In this document: one piece after another, positions 1 to 7,216 of the stretch
Layout: every line of letters begins with the position of its first letter
Position numbering within the stretch: position 1 is the stretch's first letter
Assembly: GCA_050049355.1 (NCBI GenBank)
Contig: JASFWK010000063.1
Coordinates: 1-10,908 of the forward strand
Source of the DNA: JASFWK01 sp050049355
Lineage (GTDB): Bacteria; Chloroflexota; Anaerolineae; B4-G1; DUEL01
Direction: 5' to 3'
Length of the DNA stretch: 10,908 bases
Position numbers and translations under genes: made by a program
The notes under the pieces: model-generated
Seen by the model: the letters and a program-made list of their open reading frames with translations, nothing else
Told to the model about the DNA's origin: nothing
The model's database searches: none

Positions 1-3000
1 TGCCCGGCAGCGCCACGGCCACTCTCAAGTTCACGTTCCAGGCGACGGGGCCGTTTCCGGATCAAGCGCTGATCCACAACACCCAGTACTGTGCTGACGC
101 GGACAACGCCGAGAGGGCGTGCGGAGCGGACGTGGCGACCACTGTGAATGCTCCAGTCTTCGCATTAGGCAAGGGCGCCTCCGACGATCCCGTGACAGCT
201 GGCGAGCGACTGACCTACACGATTCGCCTGACCAACACCGGTCACCTTACTACCTCGCTGCCCTATACTATCGTCGAGACCCTGCCGCTGCATACCACCT
301 ATGCCGATTCGAGTCCGCCCGCGCAGGTCTCCGCCTCAGGCCGTACGCTGACCTGGACGCTGAGTTCGCCCCTTGGGATCGCCCAGGCTGTCTCGGTTAC
401 TTTCGCTGTCACCGTGACGGAGCCTCTCACAGACAACCTGGCCCTGATCAATGGGGACTATCGGGCGTTCTCGGACGAGGTTGTACTCACCGCCCAAGGA
501 TCTCCAGTCACCACTACGGTCTGGAGCTGGCCTACACTCTCTATCTCCAAGATTGCCGACCCAGATCCGGTAGAGGCCGGCAACTACCTGACCTACACGC
601 TGACGGTGACTAACGATGCCGCTGCTAATGGCCCGGCGCAGGCCCTCGTGGTCTCCGACCGGGTGCCGCTGAGCACTACCCTGATAAGCGCGCCAGGAGC
701 CTCCTGGAGCGGAACCGATCCGGGGAGTGTCATCACCTGGAGCCTGTCGTCGTTCGTCTGGCCGGGCGAGTCAGCTACTTACTCCTTCACTGTGCGAACG
801 CACAGCCCCTTGGTCTCCGGAACTCTGCTGACCAACCAAGCCGCTGTTACCGCCGAGAATGCCCTCTCGGGCGTTGGCACGTCGATCGGGACAGCGGTCC
901 GCTCCGCTCCCGAACTCACCGTCATTAAGAGTGTCACCCCGGCCGCAGTGACGGCCGGCGGCCCTGTCACGTACACCGTCGTCGTCACCAATACGGGCAA
1001 CGAGCTCGCCTCCGGCGCGCTCATAACCGATACACTGCCTGCCCCTTTCTCGTTCGGTGGGATGGTTGAGGGGGATGCTCCCGCTGTCGCAGGGAATGAG
1101 CTGACATGGAGCGATCAGACGATCACCCCCACCGCCGACGCCATCTGGCCATCCGATTGGGTCAGCCCGCCAGGTCCGCTGACGTTGATCTTCACCGCCA
1201 CGGCGGGCGGCAGCGGCACCTACTCTAATGCCGTCACCGTCACCCGCGAGGCCATGAGCGCGGCCACTGGTCCCACTGCGCCTGTTCTTGTGAGCACGCC
1301 CGACCTGCGGATCCAGAAGAGTGAGTCCGATGACCCGATTCAACCGGGTCAGCTGCTGACCTACACCATCGTTTACTCCAACGCCAGCGCCGTTCCGGCC
1401 ACTGGTGTCGTCATCACTGATGCTCTCCCCGATTTCATTGCGGGTGGCTACGCGAGCGGGTCCTATGAGGGGACCATCACCGCTGGTGGATTGATCACTT
1501 GGACCATTGGACAGTTGGATGGGAACAGCAGCGGCGAGGACATCACCTTGGTGATGACCCTGACCTTGCCAATCGCCGATGGTACGGTGTTGACGAATGT
1601 GGCCAACATCGCCTGCGACGAAGGAGACCGCGCCACCAGCGGTCCGGTGACTACCACCGTCGAGAGCAGCCCCGACTTGGTGTTGACCAAGGCGGCGAGC
1701 CCATCCCCACCGGCAACAGTCTCCCCTGATGATCTGATCACTTACACGTTGGTCTTCAGCAACGTTGGCACCGCCACCTCATCGGCCACCATCACCGATG
1801 CCCTCCCGGTCAGCTTGACCCAGGTCGTCTCCACCACGACGGTCAACGTGGCATTTGCTGGGAGCGCACCACCCGTCTACACCTGGACCGTGGGCACACT
1901 GGCGCCGGGTGAGCAGGGTGCAATCACCATCACCGGACGGGTGATCACGACCACGACGTGGGGTCAGTCCACTCTGATTACCAATACGGCTGGCATCACC
2001 ACTCTTGCCGACTCCGACGTTGACGGTAACCGTGACGCGGCGCTGGTCATCGTCGTTCCGGGTCCGGCGGCGGATGTCGACCTCACTGCGGATCCTTCTG
2101 CGACCACGGTGGACTGCACCAGCGTGGTCACCGCCCAGGTGCGTGACGCTTGGGGGAACGCCGTGAGCGACGGCACGCCGATCACCTTCAGCACGAGCAC
2201 CGCCACCAGTGGTGCCTCTCCCGCGACCGGCTCCACCAGCCTTGGCTACGTCACCGCCGTGGTTACATCGACCCTCCCTGGCTCCGTCATCATCACCGGC
2301 ACCGGTCCCGCCCTCGTCTCTGGAACGACCAGCGTCGACTTCGACGCTGGAGCACCAGCTGCTTTTGCTGTCGGCGCCGTCGCCGATTTGCAGACAGCTG
2401 GTGTCCCCTTCACCATTATCATCACCGCCACCGATCAGTACGCCAACGTCGCTACGAGCTTTGCAGACTCGGCTGACCTCGCTGATGACACGGGGACGCT
2501 TTCGCCGGCTGTCACCAATCCCGCCGTTGGCGGCGTGCTGACCCAGAGCGTGACCATCACCCGCGCCTGGATTGGCGATGTCATTGATGCCAGCGCCAGC
2601 GGGACTACCGCCTGCGGCGATCCATGGAACGTGGTCGGGAGCAGCAATCCCTTCACCGTCGGTCACAACCTCGCCGTCACGCTGACGCTCGCACCCCAGG
2701 CTGGGATCTTGGCTGCTGGTGACACATTGACCTATACGGCCAGCGGCACCGACGCCTATGGCAACAGCTGGAACGCCACTGAGGAGGTTACTTTTGCGAC
2801 CTCCGGTGGCAATGCCTTTCTGGGCATGCCACCCGGCAACAACATCTTCTCAGCCACGACGGCGGGAGTCGATTTCCCCGTGACCGGAACCATCGCCGGG
2901 GCTGGTGGCCCTGTGACCGCCACCACCCGGGTCACCGTCACTCACGGCGATGCGGTTAACCTAGCGATCTCCCCGCCCGCCGCCGCCGTCACTGCCGGAG

Positions 3001-4550
3001 AGCCGGTAACCTACACCGCTGTGGCCACTGACGCGTTTGGGAACGTCTGGGATGCCACACTCGATGCAGTCTGGGCTGCTGGCGGAGGGAATGTCTTCTT
3101 TGACAATGTGCTCTCAGCCACCGTCGCTGGCACCTGGTCTGTTACCGGTACACTGCCCGATGTCTCAGCCAGCGCGGTCATCACTATCGACCCTGGATCG
3201 GTGGAGACGTTGGGGATGGGGCCAGTGGCCGACCCGCAGACGGCAGGTGTCGGCTTCGGGCTCGTCATCACCGCTCGTGACAGCTTCGATAACGTCGTCA
3301 CGGACTTTTCAGGCGCGCTGAACCTGACTGATGGAACCGGCACGCTGGTGCCGACGACCTGGAGCACGTGGTCGAGCGGGGTCGCCAACCCTGTGGTGAC
3401 CATCACGCTCGCCGCGAGCGATGATGTCATCACCGCCGGACTTACCGCCACGCCGACGATTGAAGTGGCCAGCAACTCCTTCGATGTCGTAGGGGGTGAG
3501 GCTGCCACGGTCGTCTACACCACTCCAACCACCCTGCGGCTGTGCGGGAGAGCGCCGGTCACCGCCACCGTCGCTGACCAGTGGGGGAATTCGGTACCAG
3601 ATGGCACGGTGGTCACGATGAGTGCCACCATCGGTCTCTGGTTTGCCGAAAGCGGGGATGCCAACCACTCCGCCACCACGGTCAACGGGGTGGCTACGGC
3701 TACCCTTGTGGCAGGTGATAGCTCTGGCATGGCCTCCACCAAAGCCGACGCCGATGCTGCCACTTCGGGCTGGCAACAGGTCAACGTGACCACGCCCGGC
3801 GTGCCCTACACCATCGACGTCATCGCCGATCCAACTGCCATCCAAGCTCTATCCGACACTGCCTCCATCACGGCCACCGTCTACGACTGTGCCGCGATTC
3901 CCAATCGGCTCTCCGGGGAGACAGTCGATTTCGCGGCCAGTTTCGGCACACTGAGCCCGCTCTCAGGCGTCACCGACGGGAGTGGGGAGGCTACTACCAC
4001 ATTCAGCTCGACTCAATCGGGTCAGGCTGTCATCACCGCCACGTCGCGACTCGCCTCTGGGCTGGTAACGGTGACCGTGCAGCCGCCCGAGCAACAGGTG
4101 TACCTGCCGCTCGTGTTGAGGGACTATCGGGGGGTTAACCTGGTGGTGGATGACATCGCCTGGACTCCGCAAAATCCCACCACTGCGGACACGGTGGTGG
4201 TCAGCGTGACCATCCGCAACGCTGGGCCGAGGGCCATCGAGTCGTCCTTCTGGGTCGATCTTTACCTGGATCCCAGTGCCACGCCCGCACCGGGTACGCG
4301 GTGGGATGAGATCTGCGCGCAAGGAGCGGCGTGGCAGGTGGGCGGCCTGGCGGGCGGCCAGTCACTGACGCTCCGGTCTGACCAGGGCGCTCCCGACTAT
4401 ACCCATTGGGATGGCTCTCTTCCCGGCACTCCAGATCCACACCAGCTTTATGCCGTGGTAGACAGCTGGTGGGGATCGGAAGGGGTGGTGGCGGAGGACC
4501 GGGAAGATGACAACGTGCTTGGACCGGAAGACCTGCACATGGGACCGTGA
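1..4550 (+). CDS. Giant DUF11 / Ig-like repeat surface protein with CARDB-like tail (5' end missing)
   Basis: The frame is open from base 3 to the TGA at 4548-4550, so about 1515 codons are visible and the true start lies upstream. A GTG at 132 is in frame but is internal to a domain and is not a believable start. Visible order: the end of one repeat (to about 149), five DUF11-type repeats (150-2057), seven Ig/Big-1-like repeats (2058-4094), a YLPLVLR motif (4101-4121) and a CARDB-like domain (4128-4547). DUF11 units show the usual AGxxLTYTxxxTNTG opening, a TDxLP turn and a closing VTTTV. The composition is Thr/Ser/Val/Ala-rich, with few Lys and very few Cys, as expected for an exported beta-sandwich stalk. 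Families of this type are extracellular or cell-surface proteins. No enzymatic domain is visible, so the function (adhesion, envelope scaffold) is inference. The signal peptide would be upstream of the window. Confidence 0.9.
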   Translation, partial: PGSATATLKFTFQATGPFPDQALIHNTQYCADADNAERACGADVATTVNAPVFALGKGASDDPVTAGERLTYTIRLTNTGHLTTSLPYTIVETLPLHTTYADSSPPAQVSASGRTLTWTLSSPLGIAQAVSVTFAVTVTEPLTDNLALINGDYRAFSDEVVLTAQGSPVTTTVWSWPTLSISKIADPDPVEAGNYLTYTLTVTNDAAANGPAQALVVSDRVPLSTTLISAPGASWSGTDPGSVITWSLSSFVWPGESATYSFTVRTHSPLVSGTLLTNQAAVTAENALSGVGTSIGTAVRSAPELTVIKSVTPAAVTAGGPVTYTVVVTNTGNELASGALITDTLPAPFSFGGMVEGDAPAVAGNELTWSDQTITPTADAIWPSDWVSPPGPLTLIFTATAGGSGTYSNAVTVTREAMSAATGPTAPVLVSTPDLRIQKSESDDPIQPGQLLTYTIVYSNASAVPATGVVITDALPDFIAGGYASGSYEGTITAGGLITWTIGQLDGNSSGEDITLVMTLTLPIADGTVLTNVANIACDEGDRATSGPVTTTVESSPDLVLTKAASPSPPATVSPDDLITYTLVFSNVGTATSSATITDALPVSLTQVVSTTTVNVAFAGSAPPVYTWTVGTLAPGEQGAITITGRVITTTTWGQSTLITNTAGITTLADSDVDGNRDAALVIVVPGPAADVDLTADPSATTVDCTSVVTAQVRDAWGNAVSDGTPITFSTSTATSGASPATGSTSLGYVTAVVTSTLPGSVIITGTGPALVSGTTSVDFDAGAPAAFAVGAVADLQTAGVPFTIIITATDQYANVATSFADSADLADDTGTLSPAVTNPAVGGVLTQSVTITRAWIGDVIDASASGTTACGDPWNVVGSSNPFTVGHNLAVTLTLAPQAGILAAGDTLTYTASGTDAYGNSWNATEEVTFATSGGNAFLGMPPGNNIFSATTAGVDFPVTGTIAGAGGPVTATTRVTVTHGDAVNLAISPPAAAVTAGEPVTYTAVATDAFGNVWDATLDAVWAAGGGNVFFDNVLSATVAGTWSVTGTLPDVSASAVITIDPGSVETLGMGPVADPQTAGVGFGLVITARDSFDNVVTDFSGALNLTDGTGTLVPTTWSTWSSGVANPVVTITLAASDDVITAGLTATPTIEVASNSFDVVGGEAATVVYTTPTTLRLCGRAPVTATVADQWGNSVPDGTVVTMSATIGLWFAESGDANHSATTVNGVATATLVAGDSSGMASTKADADAATSGWQQVNVTTPGVPYTIDVIADPTAIQALSDTASITATVYDCAAIPNRLSGETVDFAASFGTLSPLSGVTDGSGEATTTFSSTQSGQAVITATSRLASGLVTVTVQPPEQQVYLPLVLRDYRGVNLVVDDIAWTPQNPTTADTVVVSVTIRNAGPRAIESSFWVDLYLDPSATPAPGTRWDEICAQGAAWQVGGLAGGQSLTLRSDQGAPDYTHWDGSLPGTPDPHQLYAVVDSWWGSEGVVAEDREDDNVLGPEDLHMGP
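150..2057 (+). repeat. Five tandem DUF11-type repeat units
   Basis: Five diverged protein repeats of roughly 123-132 residues lie at about 150-521, 522-899, 900-1292, 1293-1661 and 1662-2057. Each begins with a PDL-x-x-x-K-like strand, then a segment such as AGERLTYTIRLTNTG or PGQLLTYTIVYSNAS, then TDxLP, and closes near TTTV. They are repeats at protein level; the DNA copies have diverged, so this is an old duplication and not a recent expansion. The fourth unit contains the only cysteine of this block (NIACDEGD). Confidence 0.85.
2058..4094 (+). repeat. Seven Ig/Big-1-like repeat units in order C-A-B-B-A-C-C
   Basis: Approximate units are 2058-2351 (C), 2352-2669 (A), 2670-2948 (B), 2949-3197 (B), 3198-3497 (A), 3498-3800 (C) and 3801-4094 (C-like). 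A units share the pattern PVAD/AVADxQTAGVxF and a DDTGTLSP / DGTGTLVP turn. B units share AGxxxTYTAxxTDAxGNxW, then GGGN/SGGN and a late FSAT/LSAT strand. C units look like invasin Big-1 domains (VTAQVRDAWGNAVSDGTP and VTATVADQWGNSVPDGT). Domain borders were set by eye and may be off by several residues. Confidence 0.75.
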
Positions 4551-4607
4551 GCCCTTCAGCTAACCAGCCAGGTAACTGACCGTCTAACCATTCATCCACA
4601 GTATGAC

Positions 4608-4614
4608 GAGGTGA
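4608..4614 (+). promoter_or_regulatory. Shine-Dalgarno GAGGTGA that decides the tdh start
   Basis: GAGGTGA is a seven-base match to the anti-SD core, five bases before the ATG at 4620. The in-frame GTG at 4611 lies inside this SD and so cannot be the start. The rest of 4551-4607 shows no convincing promoter or terminator. Confidence 0.7.
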
Positions 4615-4619
4615 CATAT

Positions 4620-5597
4620 ATGCCTGCAAGCGAGATGAAGCACATCCTAGTCACAGGTGCAGTCGGTCAAATCGGTTCCGAGTTGACCATGGCGCTGCGT
4701 GAGCGGTATGGCGACGAGAACGTCGTTGCCACAGGACATAAGACAGAGCCCAACCCGGAGCTGCGCGACTCGGGTCCATTCTATTTCATCGACGTGACCC
4801 AACGGGAGACGGTGGAGGCAGTGGTGGATGAGTATGATATTGATACCATCTACCACATGGCCGCCATCCTCTCCGCGGCAGGTGAGCAGAACCCGCAGCT
4901 GGCCTGGGACGTGAACATCAACGGCCTATACCATATCTTAGAAATAGCCCGGGAGCGCGAGATGGCGCGGGTCTTCTGCCCGAGTTCGATTGCCGCCTTT
5001 GGGCCGGATACGCCGAAGGACAATACGCCTCAGGAGACGATTCTGAGGCCGACGACGATGTACGGTCTCACAAAGGTTGCAGGGGAGTTGCTCTGCAACT
5101 ACTACTTCAAGCGCTTTGGCGTGGATGTGCGGGGGGTCAGGTATCCGGGAATCATCAGCAGCGAGACCCTGCCTGGCGGCGGCACCACCGACTACGCGGT
5201 GGAGATCTTCTACGAGGCGATTAAGCACAAACGATACACTTGCTTCCTGCGGGAGGATACGGTCCTGCCGATGATGTACATGCCCGACTGTGTCCGGGCT
5301 ACCATCGTGCTCATGGAGGCCGATCTCTCTCGACTGGAGCACCACGCGGATTTCAATCTGGCAGGCTTGAGCTTCTCTCCCAAGGAGTTGGTGGCGGAGA
5401 TCAAGAAGCACATGCCAGAGTTCGTCTGCGCGTATGAACCCGACTTCCGGCAGGAGATCGCGGATTCGTGGCCTCGTTCCATAGACGATAGCGCCGCCCG
5501 GGAGGAGTGGGATTGGAAGCCAGAGTACGATTTGGCAGCAATGGTCGAAGATATGCTGGAGAAGCTGGGCAAGCGGCATGCAGAGGGAAGACTGTAG
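4620..5597 (+). CDS. tdh: L-threonine 3-dehydrogenase, short-chain (NAD-dependent epimerase-like) type
   Basis: The 325-residue protein is an extended SDR. It has the nucleotide-binding loop TGAVGQIG at residues 12-19 directly after the first beta strand, a serine pair at 122-123 (PSSIAAFGP) and the catalytic YGLTK pair Tyr148/Lys152. RYPGIIS at 174-180 and MYMPDCVRA at 219-227 are typical of the SDR-type threonine dehydrogenases known from Flavobacterium, Cupriavidus, Thermoplasma and animals, which are unrelated to the zinc MDR enzyme of E. coli. It should oxidise L-threonine to 2-amino-3-ketobutyrate with NAD+ in the cytoplasm. The kbl gene 118 bases downstream uses exactly that product, which strongly supports the assignment over a sugar epimerase. 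ATG 4620 is chosen because of the SD at 4608-4614; ATG 4635, giving MKHILVTG, is a possible shorter start. Confidence 0.9.
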   Translation: MPASEMKHILVTGAVGQIGSELTMALRERYGDENVVATGHKTEPNPELRDSGPFYFIDVTQRETVEAVVDEYDIDTIYHMAAILSAAGEQNPQLAWDVNINGLYHILEIAREREMARVFCPSSIAAFGPDTPKDNTPQETILRPTTMYGLTKVAGELLCNYYFKRFGVDVRGVRYPGIISSETLPGGGTTDYAVEIFYEAIKHKRYTCFLREDTVLPMMYMPDCVRATIVLMEADLSRLEHHADFNLAGLSFSPKELVAEIKKHMPEFVCAYEPDFRQEIADSWPRSIDDSAAREEWDWKPEYDLAAMVEDMLEKLGKRHAEGRL

Positions 5598-5632
5598 GTA
5601 GTCTCGGCAAAGTTATTCGATTGACTCCCCCG

Positions 5633-5672
5633 GGCCGCTTGCCGCTCGCGCGGAGAGTGCGAGGCAAGGGCC
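5633..5672 (+). repeat. Imperfect palindrome / hairpin between tdh and kbl, possibly REP-like
   Basis: The pairs are GGCC (5633-5636) with GGCC (5669-5672), CTTGC (5638-5642) with GCAAG (5664-5668), and CTCGC (5645-5649) with GCGAG (5659-5663). This gives 14 base pairs, bulges only on the 5' side (base 5637 and bases 5643-5644) and a nine-base loop. No T tract follows, so it does not look like an intrinsic terminator. Read on the minus strand, this region and the CTCACCCCA stretch next to it resemble the GC-rich intergenic palindromes I associate with Chloroflexota genomes. That resemblance is from memory and not tested. Confidence 0.5.
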
Positions 5673-5715
5673 GTGGGGTGAGGAGATACACTAGACGATC
5701 AGGAGGTCATCCAAA

Positions 5716-6918
5716 ATGCAGGTCAAGAGGGATCCGACAAGTTATATGGGTGAGGAGTATGAGCGTCTGGCCGATGAGGGCCTGACCTGGGAGCCCCGCG
5801 AGCTTCAGAGCGCCAGTGGCCCCGTCTCCACCGTGGACGGCAGGGAAGTCATCGTGCTCTGTGCCAACAATTACCTCAATCTGTCTACCCATCCCAAGGT
5901 GGTCAACGCTATGGTTGAGGCCACCAAGAAGTACGGCGCGGGGGCCGGAAGTGATCGCTCGATCGCTGGCGATATGTCGCTCCACAGGGAGTTGGACCGC
6001 CGCCTGGCGGAGTTCAAGGATGCGCCAGCTTCCTTGACCTTTCAAACGGGCTTCATGACGAACCAGGGCCTTGTCGCCCAGCTTGCCGGAGAGGGAGACC
6101 TCTACGTCTCCGATGAGCTGAACCACGGCTCGATCATAGATGGGGTGCGGTTGACTCGTGCGGATCGTGCTATCTACAAACATAAGGATGTTGACGACCT
6201 GGCCCGCATCATGGACGAAGCGGAGACCCATCAACCTCCGTACAAGCAAATCTGGATCGTCACCGATGGTGTCTTCAGCATGGACGGCGACTTGGCTCCG
6301 CTGCCTGCGATCGCGGAGATCGCCGCAGAGCACGGTGCCGGTGTGTACGTGGACGATGCACATGGCGAAGGCGTCCTCGGGGAGGGAGGACGGGGAATCG
6401 TTAACCACTTCGGCCTGACCCGCGATCAGGTGCATGCTGAGATGGGGACGTTCTCCAAGGCCTTCGGGATTGTGGGGGGGCACGTCAGCGGCAGCGAGGA
6501 GCTGACGAAGTTCGCTATGAACAAGTGCAGAACCTGGCTGCTCAGCGGAGCGCTCCCGCCTGGGGTGGCCGCGGCGACCATTGCGGCTATTGATGTCATG
6601 GAGTCCAATCCGGAGCGGGTAGAAAAGGTGTGGGAGAACCGTGATTACTTCATCGATAAGATGAAGGAGCTCGGGTTCGACACAGGGCACAGCGAGACAC
6701 CTATCGTGCCGATAATGTGCGGTGAGAGCAAGACTGCAAAGGCGCTGGCTGACTTCGTATGGAGCGAGGGTATCTATGTGCTGGCCATCGTCTACCCGAT
6801 GGTGGCTCGCGGCAAGGCCAGGATCAGGGTCCAGCTCTGTACCGAGCACACCAAAGACCACCTGGACCGGGCCATTGAGGCGTTCAAGAAAGGGGGGCAG
6901 AAAGTCGGGTTGATCTAG
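5716..6918 (+). CDS. kbl: Glycine C-acetyltransferase (2-amino-3-ketobutyrate CoA ligase)
   Basis: The 400-residue protein has the length and all the landmarks of the PLP-dependent alpha-oxoamine synthases. These include NNYLNL at 51-56, GAGSDRSIAGD at 76-86, NHGSIIDG with the ring-stacking His137, the D-x-x-H motif Asp213/His216 (VDDAHGEG) and the Schiff-base lysine Lys248 in TFSKAFG. KBL splits 2-amino-3-ketobutyrate with CoA into glycine and acetyl-CoA, acting as a cytoplasmic dimer. Relatives such as BioF, ALAS and serine palmitoyltransferase share the fold, but the tdh gene just upstream makes KBL the best call. The start is secure: AGGAGGT at 5701-5707, eight bases before the ATG. tdh and kbl are probably cotranscribed. 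I see no good terminator after kbl; the next promoter begins four bases past the TAG. Confidence 0.95.
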   Translation: MQVKRDPTSYMGEEYERLADEGLTWEPRELQSASGPVSTVDGREVIVLCANNYLNLSTHPKVVNAMVEATKKYGAGAGSDRSIAGDMSLHRELDRRLAEFKDAPASLTFQTGFMTNQGLVAQLAGEGDLYVSDELNHGSIIDGVRLTRADRAIYKHKDVDDLARIMDEAETHQPPYKQIWIVTDGVFSMDGDLAPLPAIAEIAAEHGAGVYVDDAHGEGVLGEGGRGIVNHFGLTRDQVHAEMGTFSKAFGIVGGHVSGSEELTKFAMNKCRTWLLSGALPPGVAAATIAAIDVMESNPERVEKVWENRDYFIDKMKELGFDTGHSETPIVPIMCGESKTAKALADFVWSEGIYVLAIVYPMVARGKARIRVQLCTEHTKDHLDRAIEAFKKGGQKVGLI

Positions 6919-6921
6919 CGC

Positions 6922-6949
6922 TTGACAGCTCGCCTGGAGCGAGTATAAT
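6922..6949 (+). promoter_or_regulatory. Perfect-consensus housekeeping sigma promoter of the flavin transporter operon
   Basis: TTGACA (6922-6927) and TATAAT (6944-6949) both match consensus at 6 of 6 positions, with a 16-base spacer. The expected transcription start is near 6956, about 17 bases before the aptamer's first helix. The spacer holds an inverted repeat, CTCGC (6929-6933) and GCGAG (6939-6943), which could be an operator or a weak 3' hairpin for kbl. Confidence 0.8.
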
Positions 6950-6972
6950 TCCGTACCGACAGTCGAGCGTCA

Positions 6973-7126
6973 TCACCTTCGGGGCAGGGTGGAATTCCCG
7001 ACCGGCGGTGAGGCAGGCTTTGTGTCTGCCGAGCCCGCGAACCGCGCAAGCGGCCGATCCGGTAGAGGCGGCAGAATCGCCGCCTAATCCGAAGCCGACG
7101 GTGAAAGTCCGGAGGGGAGAAGGTGA
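6973..7126 (+). promoter_or_regulatory. FMN riboswitch aptamer (RFN element)
   Basis: The conserved blocks of the FMN aptamer appear in order: CTTCGGGGCAGGG (6978 on), TTCCCGACCGGCGGT (6995-7009), AGCCCGCGA (7032-7040), GATCCGGT (7056-7063), GCCGACGGT (7094-7102) and AGTCCGGA then GGGAGAAGG near 7106-7123. Helix P1 is an eight-base perfect pair, TCACCTTC (6973-6980) with GAAGGTGA (7119-7126). P4 is CCGC-GCAA-GCGG (7042-7053). Two extra hairpins enlarge the peripheral loops: GGCAG/CTGCC (7012-7016 with 7026-7030) in L3, and GGCGGC/GCCGCC (7067-7072 with 7079-7084) in L5. FMN riboswitches sense flavin mononucleotide and turn off riboflavin synthesis or uptake genes. Here the target is the ABC importer downstream. 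Confidence 0.96.
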
Positions 7127-7162
7127 GCACGGGCGCCGTATCTTGCGGTCTGTGCGATCTCT

Positions 7163-7194
7163 GAGCCTCGAAGGCCACATGGTCTTCGAGGCTC
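7163..7194 (+). terminator. First hairpin of the riboswitch expression platform
   Basis: A 14-base-pair stem with one G-T wobble (7163-7176 with 7181-7194) is closed by a four-base ACAT loop. It is followed by only a modest T-rich stretch (TCGTCTTG). Its 5' arm bases 7165-7174 can instead pair with aptamer bases 6976-6985 (10 pairs, one wobble), which suggests it belongs to the switching mechanism. It may be a weak terminator, a pause hairpin or a spacer element. Confidence 0.6.
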
Positions 7195-7216
7195 TCGTCT
7201 TGCGCTGCCCCTCCCT

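Noticed and set aside
2900..3440. Recurring short GTCATCACCGCC-like strings as DNA repeats
   Set aside because: They encode the recurring V-I-T-A beta strands of the Ig-like domains; they are a coding effect and not a separate DNA element.
771..3845. Long minus-strand open frames opposite the repeat protein, such as 771-1343, 1779-2666 and 3309-3845
   Set aside because: They arise from the biased codon use of the plus-strand gene. They lack family-like sequence, have low-complexity Gly/Asp/Arg content and show no ribosome binding sites.
4551..4619. Possible promoter for tdh (CTGACC and TATGAC)
   Set aside because: The boxes match poorly, the spacing is about 20 bases and the -10 would overlap the SD, so no promoter is called.
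5621..5626. TTGACT as a -35 box for a separate kbl promoter
   Set aside because: No -10-like sequence lies 15-19 bases downstream; that position is inside the GC-rich hairpin.
5707..6861. A 384-codon minus-strand open frame opposite kbl
   Set aside because: It lies wholly over the certain kbl gene, its translation resembles no known protein and its Arg/His/Leu-rich composition is typical of an antisense shadow.
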